Assembly (NCBI GenBank): GCA_016933025.1
Contig: JAFGBT010000015.1
Coordinates: 142,064-206,063 of the forward strand
Direction of reading: 5' to 3'
Origin: Spirochaetota bacterium
GTDB taxonomy: Bacteria; Spirochaetota; UBA4802; UBA5550
Length of the DNA stretch: 64,000 bases
Shown here: positions 33,662 through 43,051 of the stretch, piece by piece
Position numbering within the stretch: the first letter of the stretch is position 1
Layout of the letters: each line of letters starts with the position of its first letter
Made by a program: the position numbers and the translations under genes
Notes under the pieces: model-generated
Databases searched by the model: none
What the model was told of the DNA's origin: nothing
What the model saw: only the letters and a program-made list of their open reading frames with translations

Positions 33662-35497
33662 ATGATAAAAGCGATTGATCTCACAAAATCATTCGGTCGG
33701 CAGCTCCTTTTAGATTCCATCAGCTTCAGCATAAACCCGAAGGAGCGGGTCGGGCTCGTGGGCCGCAACGGCCACGGCAAGACCACGCTCTTCCGTATCA
33801 TTATCGGCGAGGAGCAGCCGGATTCAGGCGAGGTGGCCGTTCCGCGGAACTACCGGATCGGTTACGTGACCCAGCAGCTCCTGTTCGCCGAGGATACCGT
33901 GCTTGCAGAGGCGTGCAGGGGGCTCCCGGAGCACCTTCACGGAGAGACCTGGATGGCCGAGAAAGTCCTCTCGGGCCTCGGGTTCGCAAAGCACGACATG
34001 CCCCGTCCGCCGTCGGAATTTTCCGGGGGATACCAGGTTCGTCTCAACCTGGCCAGGACGCTGGTCTCCGAGCCGGACCTTCTCCTGCTCGACGAGCCGA
34101 CTAACTACCTCGACATCATATCCATACGCTGGCTCGAGAAATTTCTCAGGCAGTGGAAGGGCGAGCTCATGGTGATCACGCATGACCGGGCCTTTATGGA
34201 CAGCGTCACCACGCATACCATGGGGATACACCGCAAGAAGGTTCGTAAGATCGAGGGCGGAACGGACAAGTACTACGACCAGATACTCAAGGAAGAGGAG
34301 ATATACGAAAAAACAAGGATCAATGACGAGAAGAAGCGGAAGGAGGTCGAGCTTTTTGTCACCCGGTTTCGCGCCAAAGCGCGTCTGGCGGGCATGGTGC
34401 AGTCGCGGGTTAAGGCGCTCCAAAAGCAGGAACGGCTTGATCGTCTTGAGAAGATCAAGGAGCTCGAGTTTTCCTTCTCGTACAAACCGTTCGCGGCGAA
34501 GGTGGTGATGAGCGTTTCTGACCTGACCTTTTCATATGGAAGCGAGCCGCTTATCGCGAAATTCGAGATCACCATCGGGAGGGACGACCGGATCTGCGTG
34601 ATAGGAAAAAACGGGAAGGGGAAGACGACCCTCCTCCGGCTCCTGGCCGGCGATCTCGAACCGAAAACGGGCGTGCTCAACGTCCACGGCGACACGAGTA
34701 TCGGCCACTTCGCACAGACAAACACCCTTGATCTGATAGATGACTTTACCGTGGAGGACGAGATCATGAGCGCCGGGTGCGACCGACAGAAGGCGCGCGA
34801 TATAGCCGGCGCCATGATGTTCGAGGGAGATATGGCCCTCAAGAAAATCGAGGTCCTTTCCGGCGGGGAGAAAAGCAGGGTGCTGCTCGGCAAGATCCTG
34901 GCCCGGAAGTCGAACCTGCTCCTTCTGGACGAGCCGACGAATCACCTCGACATGGAGTCGAGCGACGCGCTCCTGGCCGCCATCGACGGGTTCGAGGGCG
35001 CGGCGGTCATCGTGACCCACAACGAGATGTTTCTTCATACCCTGGCGAACCGGTTCGTGGTGTTCCAGGGCGATCGCGTGTCCGTTTTCGAGGGGACCTA
35101 CCAGAATTTTCTCGACAGGGTTGGATGGGAAGAAGAGCGGCCCGGGGGCCAGCAGCGCCAGGCCGCGGCGGCAGCCGAGCCCGAGGTTCAGAAGAAAAAG
35201 GAGTCACGCAAGAAGCGCGCCGAAATCCTAGCCCGGAAATCGAAGATCATCAATCCCCTCAAGTCGCAGATAGAGGCCCTGGAACAGACGATTGAGGCGA
35301 AGGAGCGGAGGCTTTCGTCGCTGAACAGCGACATCATCGCAGCCTCGGGAATTGGCAGGGGCGAGACCATCGCCCAGCTTTCAAAGCAGGTACACCAGCT
35401 TCGGCTGGAGATCGACGGCCTTTTCGAACAGCTCGAGTCCTTCATCACCGAGCTGGAGGAGAAGACCAGGGCCCTCGAGGCGGAGACGGACTGGTGA
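33662..35497 (+). CDS. ABC-F family ATPase
   Basis: A 611-residue soluble protein with two ABC cassettes and no membrane segment, as in ABC-F factors that act on ribosomes (Uup/EttA type). Cassette 1: GRNGHGKTT, signature FSGGYQVRL, Walker B LLLLDEPTNYLD. The linker is long and charged (KEEEIYEKTRINDEKKRKEV). Cassette 2: GKNGKGKTT, LSGGEKSRVLL, LLLLDEPTNHLD. The C-terminus is a predicted coiled-coil (LKSQIEALEQTIEAKERRLS) as in Uup. ABC-F proteins relieve stalled translation or protect against antibiotics. The ATG at 33662 fits the family N-terminus (MIKAIDLTKSF); an in-frame ATG at 33641 would add MAPIVIG, and neither has a clear ribosome site. Confidence 0.85.
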   Translation: MIKAIDLTKSFGRQLLLDSISFSINPKERVGLVGRNGHGKTTLFRIIIGEEQPDSGEVAVPRNYRIGYVTQQLLFAEDTVLAEACRGLPEHLHGETWMAEKVLSGLGFAKHDMPRPPSEFSGGYQVRLNLARTLVSEPDLLLLDEPTNYLDIISIRWLEKFLRQWKGELMVITHDRAFMDSVTTHTMGIHRKKVRKIEGGTDKYYDQILKEEEIYEKTRINDEKKRKEVELFVTRFRAKARLAGMVQSRVKALQKQERLDRLEKIKELEFSFSYKPFAAKVVMSVSDLTFSYGSEPLIAKFEITIGRDDRICVIGKNGKGKTTLLRLLAGDLEPKTGVLNVHGDTSIGHFAQTNTLDLIDDFTVEDEIMSAGCDRQKARDIAGAMMFEGDMALKKIEVLSGGEKSRVLLGKILARKSNLLLLDEPTNHLDMESSDALLAAIDGFEGAAVIVTHNEMFLHTLANRFVVFQGDRVSVFEGTYQNFLDRVGWEEERPGGQQRQAAAAAEPEVQKKKESRKKRAEILARKSKIINPLKSQIEALEQTIEAKERRLSSLNSDIIAASGIGRGETIAQLSKQVHQLRLEIDGLFEQLESFITELEEKTRALEAETDW

Positions 35498-35567
35498 ATT
35501 GTCCGGTGGCAGGATCAAGTGATCGGCTTCCGGTCTTGTAAACTATTAAATTTTAAGGCGGTATTCA

Positions 35568-35987
35568 ATGGATTTCCTTATCCCCCTCGTCTTTATACCT
35601 TTTTTTATACTATTATGGATCGGCGTAACCGGTCTTATTTCCGTCATCAGCGGATGGCGCGCCCTGGCTAATACAAACCCGGTGCCTGCGGCGATGCATG
35701 AGATTGGCGAGAACTATTCATTTCAATCACTGCGGCTCGGTTTTGTCGGGAATTATAATTCCTCCGTTATTATCACCGTTTATATCAAGGGGATCAGGAT
35801 CGCGCCGGTTTTCTTCCTCTCTTTCTTCCATAAGCCGATCTATATCGGGTATGACGCGATGTCTGATGTCACCTTCGGCAGGTTTATTCGTCATTACATG
35901 ACATTCAAACTGGCGGACAGAAAGATCATGATTATAGGAAAGGGCGTGCTAAAAATAAGGGAAAGGATGGGGACCGGCGTCAGATGA
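35568..35987 (+). CDS. Small membrane protein, unknown
   Basis: A 139-residue protein I do not recognise. It has one strongly hydrophobic N-terminal segment (LVFIPFFILLWIGVTGLISV) that may be a membrane anchor, then a mixed region with SLRLGFVGNYNSSVIITVYI and APVFFLSFFHKPIYIGYDAM, and a basic C-terminus (VLKIRERMGTGVR). The pattern suggests a membrane-attached beta-rich domain on the cytoplasmic side. AAGGCGG lies upstream of the ATG. It follows the ABC-F gene by 70 bases on the same strand, but nothing links the two functionally. Confidence 0.5.
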   Translation: MDFLIPLVFIPFFILLWIGVTGLISVISGWRALANTNPVPAAMHEIGENYSFQSLRLGFVGNYNSSVIITVYIKGIRIAPVFFLSFFHKPIYIGYDAMSDVTFGRFIRHYMTFKLADRKIMIIGKGVLKIRERMGTGVR

Positions 35988-36078
35988 TTTCGGCCCCGAT
36001 GGTAACGATAATGTCTCCGATCTGTTTTTGCCCGCGGTAATCGTTAGCCGCGGATTTGACATGTCCCGTTTTTACCCA

Positions 36079-38178
36079 CTATTCAATCCTTATCCTGGCA
36101 TCCAGCGCGATAGATCCTGACCCGTCGCCGGATATGCGCGCAGGGTTTATATCAAGCTCTTTGATTTCCGGGAATTTCGCAAGGAGATAGGAGACCCTCA
36201 GTATCATGTCAACGTATGAATCGATATTCCCCGCCTTCTTGCCGCGTATGCCTTTAAGCATGTGATAGGACTTCAACTCTTTTACTCTATCAGCGATCTC
36301 CTCTCGGCCGGCGGGGCAGAGGAGGAGCTTCACATCTTTGAATACCTCGATGTAGATGCCGCCGTATCCGAAAAACACGACCGGGCCGAATGAGGCGTCC
36401 TGTCTGCCGCCAACGAACATATCGTATCCCTCGCTGGCCATCTTCATTACTCTGATCCCCGTAAAGCGGGCATCCTTTTTGTATGCCGCGAGACTTTGTT
36501 TAATCGCATCGAACACTTTTTTCACTTCTTCATCGGACGTGATGCCCACTCTGACACCGCCAGCCTCGGATTTGTGAAGCGCATCCGGCGATACCACTTT
36601 CAGGACCACGGGATAGCCTATCTTTCCGGCAATGTTAACTGCTCCGGAGGCGCTATCGGCGACCGCGGATTCTGCAACGGTGATTCCGCAGACGGACAGC
36701 AGATCCAGTGCCTCCTCGCCTGTGTCGCCGGTATGTGATTGTATCCAGGAGGCGGCCGCAGCGAGGTCCATGCCTTCCGGGGCGCCGACCTCCACTCGTC
36801 CCCGCTGCTTCTTCATGTAATAGTCGCACTGCTTTTTCAACGAAACCATCATCTCCTCAAAGCCGTCGAAGATCGGGAAATTGATGTTCTTTTTTATCTG
36901 CGATATGGTGGCCGATAGACCGAACAGGCACGCGACGAGGGGCTTTCCCGATGAGAGCATCGTGCCTGTTGCCTCCTTGGAAAGATCGGTGTGAAACATT
37001 TTAAAGAATACGTCCTCTCCCCGCGGCATATGGGGCCACTGGCTCACATACGCAGCGCCGTCCACATTGTCATTATGCATCACTTCGTAAAATATTTTTG
37101 TGTGAAGGTTGGGATCGTAAATATCTCCCATGTCCAGGGGGTTTGAGAAGTTGATGACACCGGCGTTGGAAAAGTCCTTCAGGCCTTCGTAGAATTCCCT
37201 GCCGGGATCGGCGAAGCGGAACCCGATCTTCTCGCAGAGGTCCGCCATCATTACCGTAATGCCCCCGGCCGGGCTCATCATCATCAGCCTGTTGCCGCGC
37301 ATGGGTGGCAGCTCGAAGGCCTTTGCCACGCTGATGAGCTCGTTGAAGTTCGATACGCGGATGATGTCGGTCCGATCGAACGCGGCGCTGATAATCTCGT
37401 CGTCGTTGGAAAGGGCGGCCGTATGGCTCATGGCCGCCCGGCGCCCGGCGCTCGTGGTGTTTGACTTGAGAATGATGATCGGTTTGTCGATTTTTTCCGC
37501 CGCGGCGAGAAGCTCCCGGCCCCGGGGTATGCTTTCGAGATACATCCCGATGATTTTTGTTTCCGGGTCGCGGCCGTAATACTCAAGGAAGTCGACCTCG
37601 TCCAGGTCGAGCTTGTTCCCGATGCTGGCGAATTTTGCCATGCCCACGTTCTCGTCGGTCATGAAGTTCCAGAGCATGATGCCAACGCCGCCGCTCTGCG
37701 ACACAATCGAAAGGCCCCCCTTGGGTGGCGGGTATGAGGGCACGAAGGGTAGGCAGAGCCCGTTTGCCGTGTTGGCCACGGTAAGGCCGTTGGGGCCGAC
37801 GAAACGGATTCCATGTTTTCTGGCTTTTTCGACCAACAGCTCTGCGAGATTTGTGCCCTGATCGCTCAGTTCGTTGAATCCCCCTGAGGGGATCGCCATC
37901 CATTTTGTTCCGAGCTCACCGCACTCGTCGACCATATCCGGGATCAGCTTTGACGGCACCAGGGCGAAAACCAGATCCGGGACGATGGGAAGATCGCCAA
38001 TATTCCGGTACATCCGGATGCCGTTTACATCATGATCGTCCGATCGCGGGTTTACTCCGAGTATCCTTCCTTTGTATCCCCATCGTATAAGGTTTTCCAG
38101 AACCAGTTTCGGGATATTATTCGGCTTAGAGGATAATCCTATAATTGCAAGAGATTTCGGATAAAAAAGATTTTCCAT
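36079..38178 (-). CDS. ADP-forming acyl-CoA (acetyl-CoA) synthetase, fused alpha-beta
   Basis: A 699-residue NDP-forming acyl-CoA synthetase in which the alpha and beta parts are fused. The alpha part has the CoA-binding domain (FYPKSLAIIGLSSKPNNIPK), a succinyl-CoA-ligase-like domain (GIRFVGPNGLTVANTANG, LSIVSQSGGVGIMLWNFM) and the phospho-His motif MSHTAAL. The C-terminal ATP-grasp part has VVLKVVSPDALHKSEAGGV, with the second His of the relay, and FVGGRQDASFGPVVFFGYGG. These enzymes convert acyl-CoA, ADP and Pi to acid, CoA and ATP, often in fermentation. GGAGG lies five bases before the ATG. The gene stands alone. The acyl group used is not evident. Confidence 0.85.
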   Translation of the reverse strand: MENLFYPKSLAIIGLSSKPNNIPKLVLENLIRWGYKGRILGVNPRSDDHDVNGIRMYRNIGDLPIVPDLVFALVPSKLIPDMVDECGELGTKWMAIPSGGFNELSDQGTNLAELLVEKARKHGIRFVGPNGLTVANTANGLCLPFVPSYPPPKGGLSIVSQSGGVGIMLWNFMTDENVGMAKFASIGNKLDLDEVDFLEYYGRDPETKIIGMYLESIPRGRELLAAAEKIDKPIIILKSNTTSAGRRAAMSHTAALSNDDEIISAAFDRTDIIRVSNFNELISVAKAFELPPMRGNRLMMMSPAGGITVMMADLCEKIGFRFADPGREFYEGLKDFSNAGVINFSNPLDMGDIYDPNLHTKIFYEVMHNDNVDGAAYVSQWPHMPRGEDVFFKMFHTDLSKEATGTMLSSGKPLVACLFGLSATISQIKKNINFPIFDGFEEMMVSLKKQCDYYMKKQRGRVEVGAPEGMDLAAAASWIQSHTGDTGEEALDLLSVCGITVAESAVADSASGAVNIAGKIGYPVVLKVVSPDALHKSEAGGVRVGITSDEEVKKVFDAIKQSLAAYKKDARFTGIRVMKMASEGYDMFVGGRQDASFGPVVFFGYGGIYIEVFKDVKLLLCPAGREEIADRVKELKSYHMLKGIRGKKAGNIDSYVDMILRVSYLLAKFPEIKELDINPARISGDGSGSIALDARIRIE

Positions 38179-38346
38179 GGCTACCTCCGGGATCTTATAG
38201 GACGCATAGTGAGTAGATCCCCTGACCAGCTTCCTGCGACAATGCTATGCATATCAAGCAATGATAAATGGTATATGCCCGACTGCAATGAAGTCAATGA
38301 TTTATTTTGAAATCTCGGGGCCTTATACGTATCTAACGGCAGGGTG

Positions 38347-38637
38347 TTAAAGTATGCCCTGGAGTGATGAAAGCTGGAGAATACGCTTGATGTTTTCCGA
38401 ACAATTGATAATATTGATAGTTTTATCGATATCCTTCATTTTCCCGGAAAGCGTAAGGAGGGCCCTGACGCCCGACGAGTCTATGTAATCGACGTGAGCC
38501 AGGTCTATCTCGACGTTTTTCCCGTAACTCGGGATGTTCGCGATCTTATCATTGAAGGGTTTTATGGTGGTTGACTCAAGGTTTCCTTCAATGCTGATTT
38601 TGACCAGGTCGCTTGTCTGATTAATTTTTATTTTCAT
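38347..38637 (-). CDS. STAS-domain anti-sigma-factor antagonist
   Basis: A 96-residue single STAS domain, like SpoIIAA/RsbV. In partner switching the unphosphorylated form binds an anti-sigma or output partner and frees its target; a GHKL kinase phosphorylates it and a PP2C phosphatase reverses this. The fold pattern is DLVKISIEGNLESTTIKPFN, VEIDLAHVDYIDSSGVRALL and NINIINCSENIKRILQ-like end. The usual phospho-Ser sits in YIDSSGV. AGAGGT precedes the ATG. It has no adjacent kinase or phosphatase, so its partners are encoded elsewhere; the PP2C proteins at 952-2238 and 6106-7785 are candidates. Confidence 0.85.
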   Translation of the reverse strand: MKIKINQTSDLVKISIEGNLESTTIKPFNDKIANIPSYGKNVEIDLAHVDYIDSSGVRALLTLSGKMKDIDKTINIINCSENIKRILQLSSLQGIL

Positions 38638-38729
38638 AATCTATAACCTCTGGCTTGTATTCTTATTGCCATGCATGAAAGGTGGAGAATATAATTTTCT
38701 CGGATTTTTACTGATATGACGTTGTGATA

Positions 38730-38758
38730 AACTTATTATGCTGCATGTAATATGTCAA
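38730..38758 (-). promoter_or_regulatory. Candidate promoter for the STAS gene
   Basis: Read on the minus strand: TTGACA at 38758-38753, a 17-base spacer and TAAGTT at 38735-38730; an AT-rich CATAATAA stretch overlaps the spacer end. It lies about 95 bases before the STAS gene start. Confidence 0.45.
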
Positions 38759-38837
38759 CAAAACTTTATAATTATTCGATTGTCGTATATGCTGATTGTT
38801 ACAGTATAGTCTTCTGGCGAACATGTCTCTATGAATA

Positions 38838-39899
38838 TCAATAGATTACGAATGAACCCTGCCCCAGCAGCTGACCGCCGGCCGTCCAGACTTCGACAGT
38901 GTATAACCCCTTTCCCTCGAGAATCGTCCTGCATGACCATGTGCCGAACCCCACCTTCCGCCCGCCCCTTATTTCGCTCAGTGGGATGGTAAGTAGCCTT
39001 CTACCGTCATGATACCATATGTGGTTTATTTTTTCAGAAAGTCCGCGCGGCGCGAATATTGAAGAATAAAAACAGACATCGGTAATCGTGTCCGTCCTGG
39101 CTCGCGCGAACGGTTCCACCGGCCTGTAGTCGATGACTTCCCTGCAGGCTGTTGTGCGTGTCAATTTCAGGGGTGAGGGCGGAATAAGGCTCCTGCCGAA
39201 CCAGAGCAGCGTGAATATAAGGGTGACGCCCAGCACGAATATGACCGTGTTTTTCCGATCTTTCAGCATGTCTGTGTGAGGATATACAAATAATACAACG
39301 GTAGCAGCTGCAATCCCGCCGGAGATTAGTATGCTCCATATGTTGCGGATGGCAAGGAGAATGGGGAAGAGAAGATTGAGGACGCAAAAAAAAGTCAGGG
39401 CATAAAACAAAGAGCTGCGCAGAGGGTGGCGCGCGATCAGTCTCTGGTAGAGGGAAAACCAGCCTGCGATTACAGCGAGCCCGATAATAACAGGTGCGAA
39501 TAATACATTTCGAGAGGGGAATGTCATCGACTCGAAATAAAAAGGAATTACAAAATAAAGCATGTTGTTCAGGAGAAAGATGAGCGCCATGTCTCCAAAA
39601 GAAGCGATAACACCTTCGTCCTCCCGTAGCCGATAGATTCGGAAAGTAATAATAACAAATGCGAGAATTACCAGCACAATTGCAAGAGGGACATACTCAA
39701 ATCCTTTTCTGAACAGGAAGATGACCAGGAGGCCGGTTGTCATGGTGAAGAATGGCTGCAGCCTCATGAGACGTGATAATCCGACGGGCCAGTTCTTAAA
39801 AATGGCGTCCAGATAGAGCATCAGCCCTCGCCATCCTTTTGGGTAGTTATTTCTTGGCGGAATTCCTTCTGTAAAAAAACCTATAGCTCTGGCTCTCAT
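38838..39899 (-). CDS. DUF2914-domain integral membrane protein
   Basis: A 353-residue protein with about eight membrane helices (from FTMTTGLLVIFLFRKGFEYV through TVIFVLGVTLIFTLLWFG) and a C-terminal extracytoplasmic domain of about 105 residues. The end (INHIWYHDGRRLLTIPLSEI, then GTWSCRTILEGKGLYTVEVW and LLGQGSFVIY) matches the DUF2914 pattern of a beta-sandwich that usually binds or processes envelope material. The ATG at 39899 is chosen; a TTG two codons upstream is also possible and neither has a clear ribosome site. It is followed downstream by the STAS gene with its own promoter, so no operon is implied. Confidence 0.65.
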   Translation of the reverse strand: MRARAIGFFTEGIPPRNNYPKGWRGLMLYLDAIFKNWPVGLSRLMRLQPFFTMTTGLLVIFLFRKGFEYVPLAIVLVILAFVIITFRIYRLREDEGVIASFGDMALIFLLNNMLYFVIPFYFESMTFPSRNVLFAPVIIGLAVIAGWFSLYQRLIARHPLRSSLFYALTFFCVLNLLFPILLAIRNIWSILISGGIAAATVVLFVYPHTDMLKDRKNTVIFVLGVTLIFTLLWFGRSLIPPSPLKLTRTTACREVIDYRPVEPFARARTDTITDVCFYSSIFAPRGLSEKINHIWYHDGRRLLTIPLSEIRGGRKVGFGTWSCRTILEGKGLYTVEVWTAGGQLLGQGSFVIY

Positions 39900-39931
39900 A
39901 TTCAATTTAACATTATCACGGTTTTATGCTG

Positions 39932-40414
39932 TCAAACAGTATTTTGACTCATTGTGCGTTTAAGGATATCTGCTCCGGGAAAGCCCCAGTAGATAGTGCA
40001 ATTTTGTATCCCATTAGTAATCTGCCAAAAAAATATGTAATTTTTATACAGATAGTTATCGGCATTCTCGGTGAAATTATCGTCACTGAATTGTTCAATA
40101 AGTTTGGGAAGGTATGTTCTTACGGCATCTGCCACAATAAAAGACAGTGACATCTTATGTATTTTCCTGAGATCAAGACACAGCTCGTATTCGTCCTCGC
40201 GAAGTGTGAGATGAAATGTATGCCATTTTATTGATTTGTCTCTATGCTGATATTTAACTGTTGATAAAAAAATTTTTAGTTTTTTATTATTTTCGATATG
40301 CATTTTTAATAAAAGTCGAATCAAATATGTCCGTGATTGTTTTAAAAGTATCGAAGCATTATTTAACTGCTCCAGGATGTTTTTGCTGATTCGTATGGTT
40401 GTTTCTATCTTCAT
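39932..40414 (-). CDS. AT-rich gene for a protein with two ribbon-helix-helix-like segments
   Basis: A 160-residue protein with no firm family. The N-terminus IETTIRISKNILEQLNNASI followed by KQSRTYLIRLLLKMH has the strand-helix-helix pattern of ribbon-helix-helix DNA-binding domains. A second similar unit, WHTFHLTLREDEYELCLDLR and KMSLSFIVADAVRTYLPKLI, follows at about residue 65-105. Such tandem segments recall small spirochaetal DUF1564-like proteins, but this is only a resemblance. AAGGAG precedes the ATG. The gene is clearly more AT-rich than its neighbours, which hints at recent transfer. The 12-bp dyad GATAGTTATCGG occurs 70 bases upstream and again inside it, so it may bind that site. 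Confidence 0.55.
   Translation of the reverse strand: MKIETTIRISKNILEQLNNASILLKQSRTYLIRLLLKMHIENNKKLKIFLSTVKYQHRDKSIKWHTFHLTLREDEYELCLDLRKIHKMSLSFIVADAVRTYLPKLIEQFSDDNFTENADNYLYKNYIFFWQITNGIQNCTIYWGFPGADILKRTMSQNTV
40051..40062. repeat. 12-bp partial dyad GATAGTTATCGG, inside the RHH-like gene
   Basis: The 12-base core of the 14-bp dyad; the two outer C bases are replaced by CA. It lies within the AT-rich ribbon-helix-helix-like gene. Confidence 0.45.
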
Positions 40415-40483
40415 ATGTCACTCCTTTTTTATCCTGTTTTCAACATATACGAATAGACAATAATAAGAATAAAAAAATTTTCT

Positions 40484-40495
40484 GATAGTTATCGG
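40484..40495. repeat. 12-bp partial dyad GATAGTTATCGG, upstream of the RHH-like gene
   Basis: The same 12-base core, 70 bases upstream of the start of the ribbon-helix-helix-like gene and 40 bases before the stop of hrpB. This is a sensible place for an operator of the gene. Confidence 0.5.
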
Positions 40496-40534
40496 TTATT
40501 TAAATATTTTTTAGGAGTTGTGGATATCTAAAAA

Positions 40535-43051
40535 TCAGATGGTTTTTCTCGGTTTTGCCCTGCTGGTGGGCGCGGCTTCCCTCGGATTGTCCGGCCAGTA
40601 GTGACGTGGGTAGCGACCCTGTAGCTCTTTTTTTATCTCTGGATAAGATCGGTCCCAGAAACCATCGAGATCTCTTGTTACCTGAACGGGCCGGCTTGCC
40701 GGGCTCAGTAGGTGTAGGATTAAAGGTTCACCGCATAAACGTGGCGTATCTCTATAACCGAAAAATTCCTGAATTTTTGCTGCAATAATTGGAATATCGC
40801 TTTTTTCATAATCGATACTTTTGCGGGAGCCGGATGGTAGTATTAAATACTCCGGTGCGAGAATGTTTAGTAGATGCCTGAGGCGGTTGCCCAGACGTAA
40901 TTCAAGGGCAGAAAGTAATATTTTTTCTGTTATTACTGCCCCTCCCTTGAGATTTAAGTGAGGAATCAACCAGGATTCAGCTTCCTTTGTGAGTGTTTTG
41001 ACAGAAAAATCCGGCCAATCCTTTCTCTGCCCGTAATTATAAACAAAGAGACATCTCTTCCTAAATCTGATGCTGGTATCGTTCCAGGGAAGTGCTGCAA
41101 GATCGCCGGTTCGTATTCGTTCAGCAGTCAAGCGCCGTAATTCTCCAGGTGGCGGTGATTCGCCTTTTTTTTCTTCTAATATAATGCGTCCAAAAACCTT
41201 TCGAGTATTAACTCGGGTCTCCCATCCATTCCATTCTATTGTCTTTTCAATAGCAGGACTGCCAGTTGGGCCGCCTTCCAAATCACCGATTGTTATCGGT
41301 GCTCCTGAAAATATACGGGCCTCAGTTTCTCCGCCATCAAGTTCTGCTGTGGCAAGAAACTCCTCCTTCGCCAGGCTCCCGGTAGCGCGGGCGCTGCGAC
41401 CTGTTGCGAGAACCCAACGTGGCGCTCTGTGGCCGGGTGAAGTTACCCGCCGTGCCGCCCTGTCCGGATACGCCATCAGGATCAGTTTCCCGGCGAGGTC
41501 CGGATTGATATCGGTCTTTGACGGAATCCGTCGTTCTATGCCAGCAGCATGCATGATCCGCCGTACCTCATCGGCTATGCGGCGCGCGACATCCGCAGAA
41601 AAAGAACCGCGCCGTCCCTCAGTCCATGCTGCCCAGGCCTCGAGTCTGTTGCGGAAGTCCGGGTCTCCATCACCGAGCGGGCCTCCTTCCTCGAGGATGG
41701 CGGCGGTAACGGCCGCTGTAGCAAGCCAGCCTTGTTTCGCCGCCGAAAGGACCATGCGCCCGAGGCGGGGATGAAGACCCATGCCCGCAACCCTGCGGCC
41801 GGATTCGGTTATCCGCCCGTCCCCGTCAATCAGGCTCAGTTGCGCGAGAAGCGCCGAGGCCCGCCGCATCGCACCCGGCGGCGGATCGGTCAGCCATTTT
41901 AGGGCAAAGGGTGAAGCGGCGCCCCACAGGGAGGTCTCAAGCACCAGGGGCGTCAGGTCGGTTTCAATGATTTCAGGGGGTGAATATTCCTCGCGACGGA
42001 TGTGCTCGTCCCACCAGCGGATACAGATGCCGGGCCCCAGGCGGCCCGCCCTCCCTTTGCGCTGTTCAGCTGAAGCAGCGCTGATCTCCACCGTGTCCCA
42101 GTGATCCATTCCTGTTCGGGGCCGGTATCGAACGCGGCGTTCGAGTCCGGAATCGACAACCGCCCGCACACCGGGGATGGTGAGGCTGGTTTCCGCCACG
42201 TTTGTGGAGAGGATGATGCGGTTCCTCTCCCCGGATCCAGGATTCAATATCCTTCGCTGGTCTGCGGGCGGGATTCGGCCGTGCAGAACAACGGCCTTCG
42301 CTGCAATGCGGGGATACGACCGCTCGATGGTTTCGCGCGCAAGGCGTATCTCACGGAAGCCGGGGAGAAAAACCAGGATGTCTCCCCCGCCGGAAGATTC
42401 CATCATCCCCGCCGTTTCGGCGGCACAGCGCGCTGAACCTTCCCACGGCTTCTCGCCGGGAAGCGGCAGACGATAGATTACCTGAACGGGATGCGTTCGT
42501 CCCGGTACCTGAATCAATTCCATGTCTTCGAATGTCTCCCGGATATTTGCGCCGGAGAGGGTAGCGGACATGAACAGTATCTTGAGATCTGGCCTGATCG
42601 TTTCCCTGCAGTCCCAGGTGAAGGCCAGGGCCATATCGGTTTGAAGATTTCGCTCATGGAATTCATCGAAGATGATCGTCCCGTATTCTTCCAGCGATTG
42701 GTCATTCTGGATGATCCTGGTGAGGATGCCCTCGGTTACCACCTCCAGCCGGGTCTTTGGGCCGATAGCGGTTTCAGTCCTGGTCCGGAGACCAGTTGTT
42801 TCGCCGACATGCTCGCCGAGGAGATGCGCCACCCGTTCCGCCGCCGCCCGCGCAGCTATGCGGCGCGGCTGAAGAAGGAGTATTTTCCCGCCTGAGAAGG
42901 ATTTTTCCGATAGCAGCCGCCAGGGCACCAGCGTCGTTTTGCCTGCGCCCGTCTCGGCCTGCAGCATGAGCGTCCCATTATGGTCGAGGGAATCCGCGAT
43001 CCTGTCCAGATATTCGTAAATGGGGAGGGATGTGACTTCCTTGTTCTTCAT
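40535..43051 (-). CDS. hrpB: ATP-dependent helicase HrpB
   Basis: An 838-residue DEAH-type RNA helicase of the HrpB family. The motifs are QAETGAGKTT (I), LQPRRIAARA (Ia), FDEFHERNLQ (II), LFMSATLSG (III), STNVAETSLTIPGV (V) and QRKGRAGRLG (VI). The HrpB-specific C-terminal region follows, including SGSRKSIDYEKSDIPIIAAK and a YWPDNPREAAPTSRAKPR ending typical of HrpB. The cellular role of HrpB is poorly defined in most bacteria. I chose the ATG at 43051 (MKNKEVTSLPIYEYLDRI), which matches the family start; an upstream ATG at 43102 adds an unlikely leader. The gene is followed by the AT-rich RHH-like gene on the same strand. Confidence 0.9.
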   Translation of the reverse strand: MKNKEVTSLPIYEYLDRIADSLDHNGTLMLQAETGAGKTTLVPWRLLSEKSFSGGKILLLQPRRIAARAAAERVAHLLGEHVGETTGLRTRTETAIGPKTRLEVVTEGILTRIIQNDQSLEEYGTIIFDEFHERNLQTDMALAFTWDCRETIRPDLKILFMSATLSGANIRETFEDMELIQVPGRTHPVQVIYRLPLPGEKPWEGSARCAAETAGMMESSGGGDILVFLPGFREIRLARETIERSYPRIAAKAVVLHGRIPPADQRRILNPGSGERNRIILSTNVAETSLTIPGVRAVVDSGLERRVRYRPRTGMDHWDTVEISAASAEQRKGRAGRLGPGICIRWWDEHIRREEYSPPEIIETDLTPLVLETSLWGAASPFALKWLTDPPPGAMRRASALLAQLSLIDGDGRITESGRRVAGMGLHPRLGRMVLSAAKQGWLATAAVTAAILEEGGPLGDGDPDFRNRLEAWAAWTEGRRGSFSADVARRIADEVRRIMHAAGIERRIPSKTDINPDLAGKLILMAYPDRAARRVTSPGHRAPRWVLATGRSARATGSLAKEEFLATAELDGGETEARIFSGAPITIGDLEGGPTGSPAIEKTIEWNGWETRVNTRKVFGRIILEEKKGESPPPGELRRLTAERIRTGDLAALPWNDTSIRFRKRCLFVYNYGQRKDWPDFSVKTLTKEAESWLIPHLNLKGGAVITEKILLSALELRLGNRLRHLLNILAPEYLILPSGSRKSIDYEKSDIPIIAAKIQEFFGYRDTPRLCGEPLILHLLSPASRPVQVTRDLDGFWDRSYPEIKKELQGRYPRHYWPDNPREAAPTSRAKPRKTI

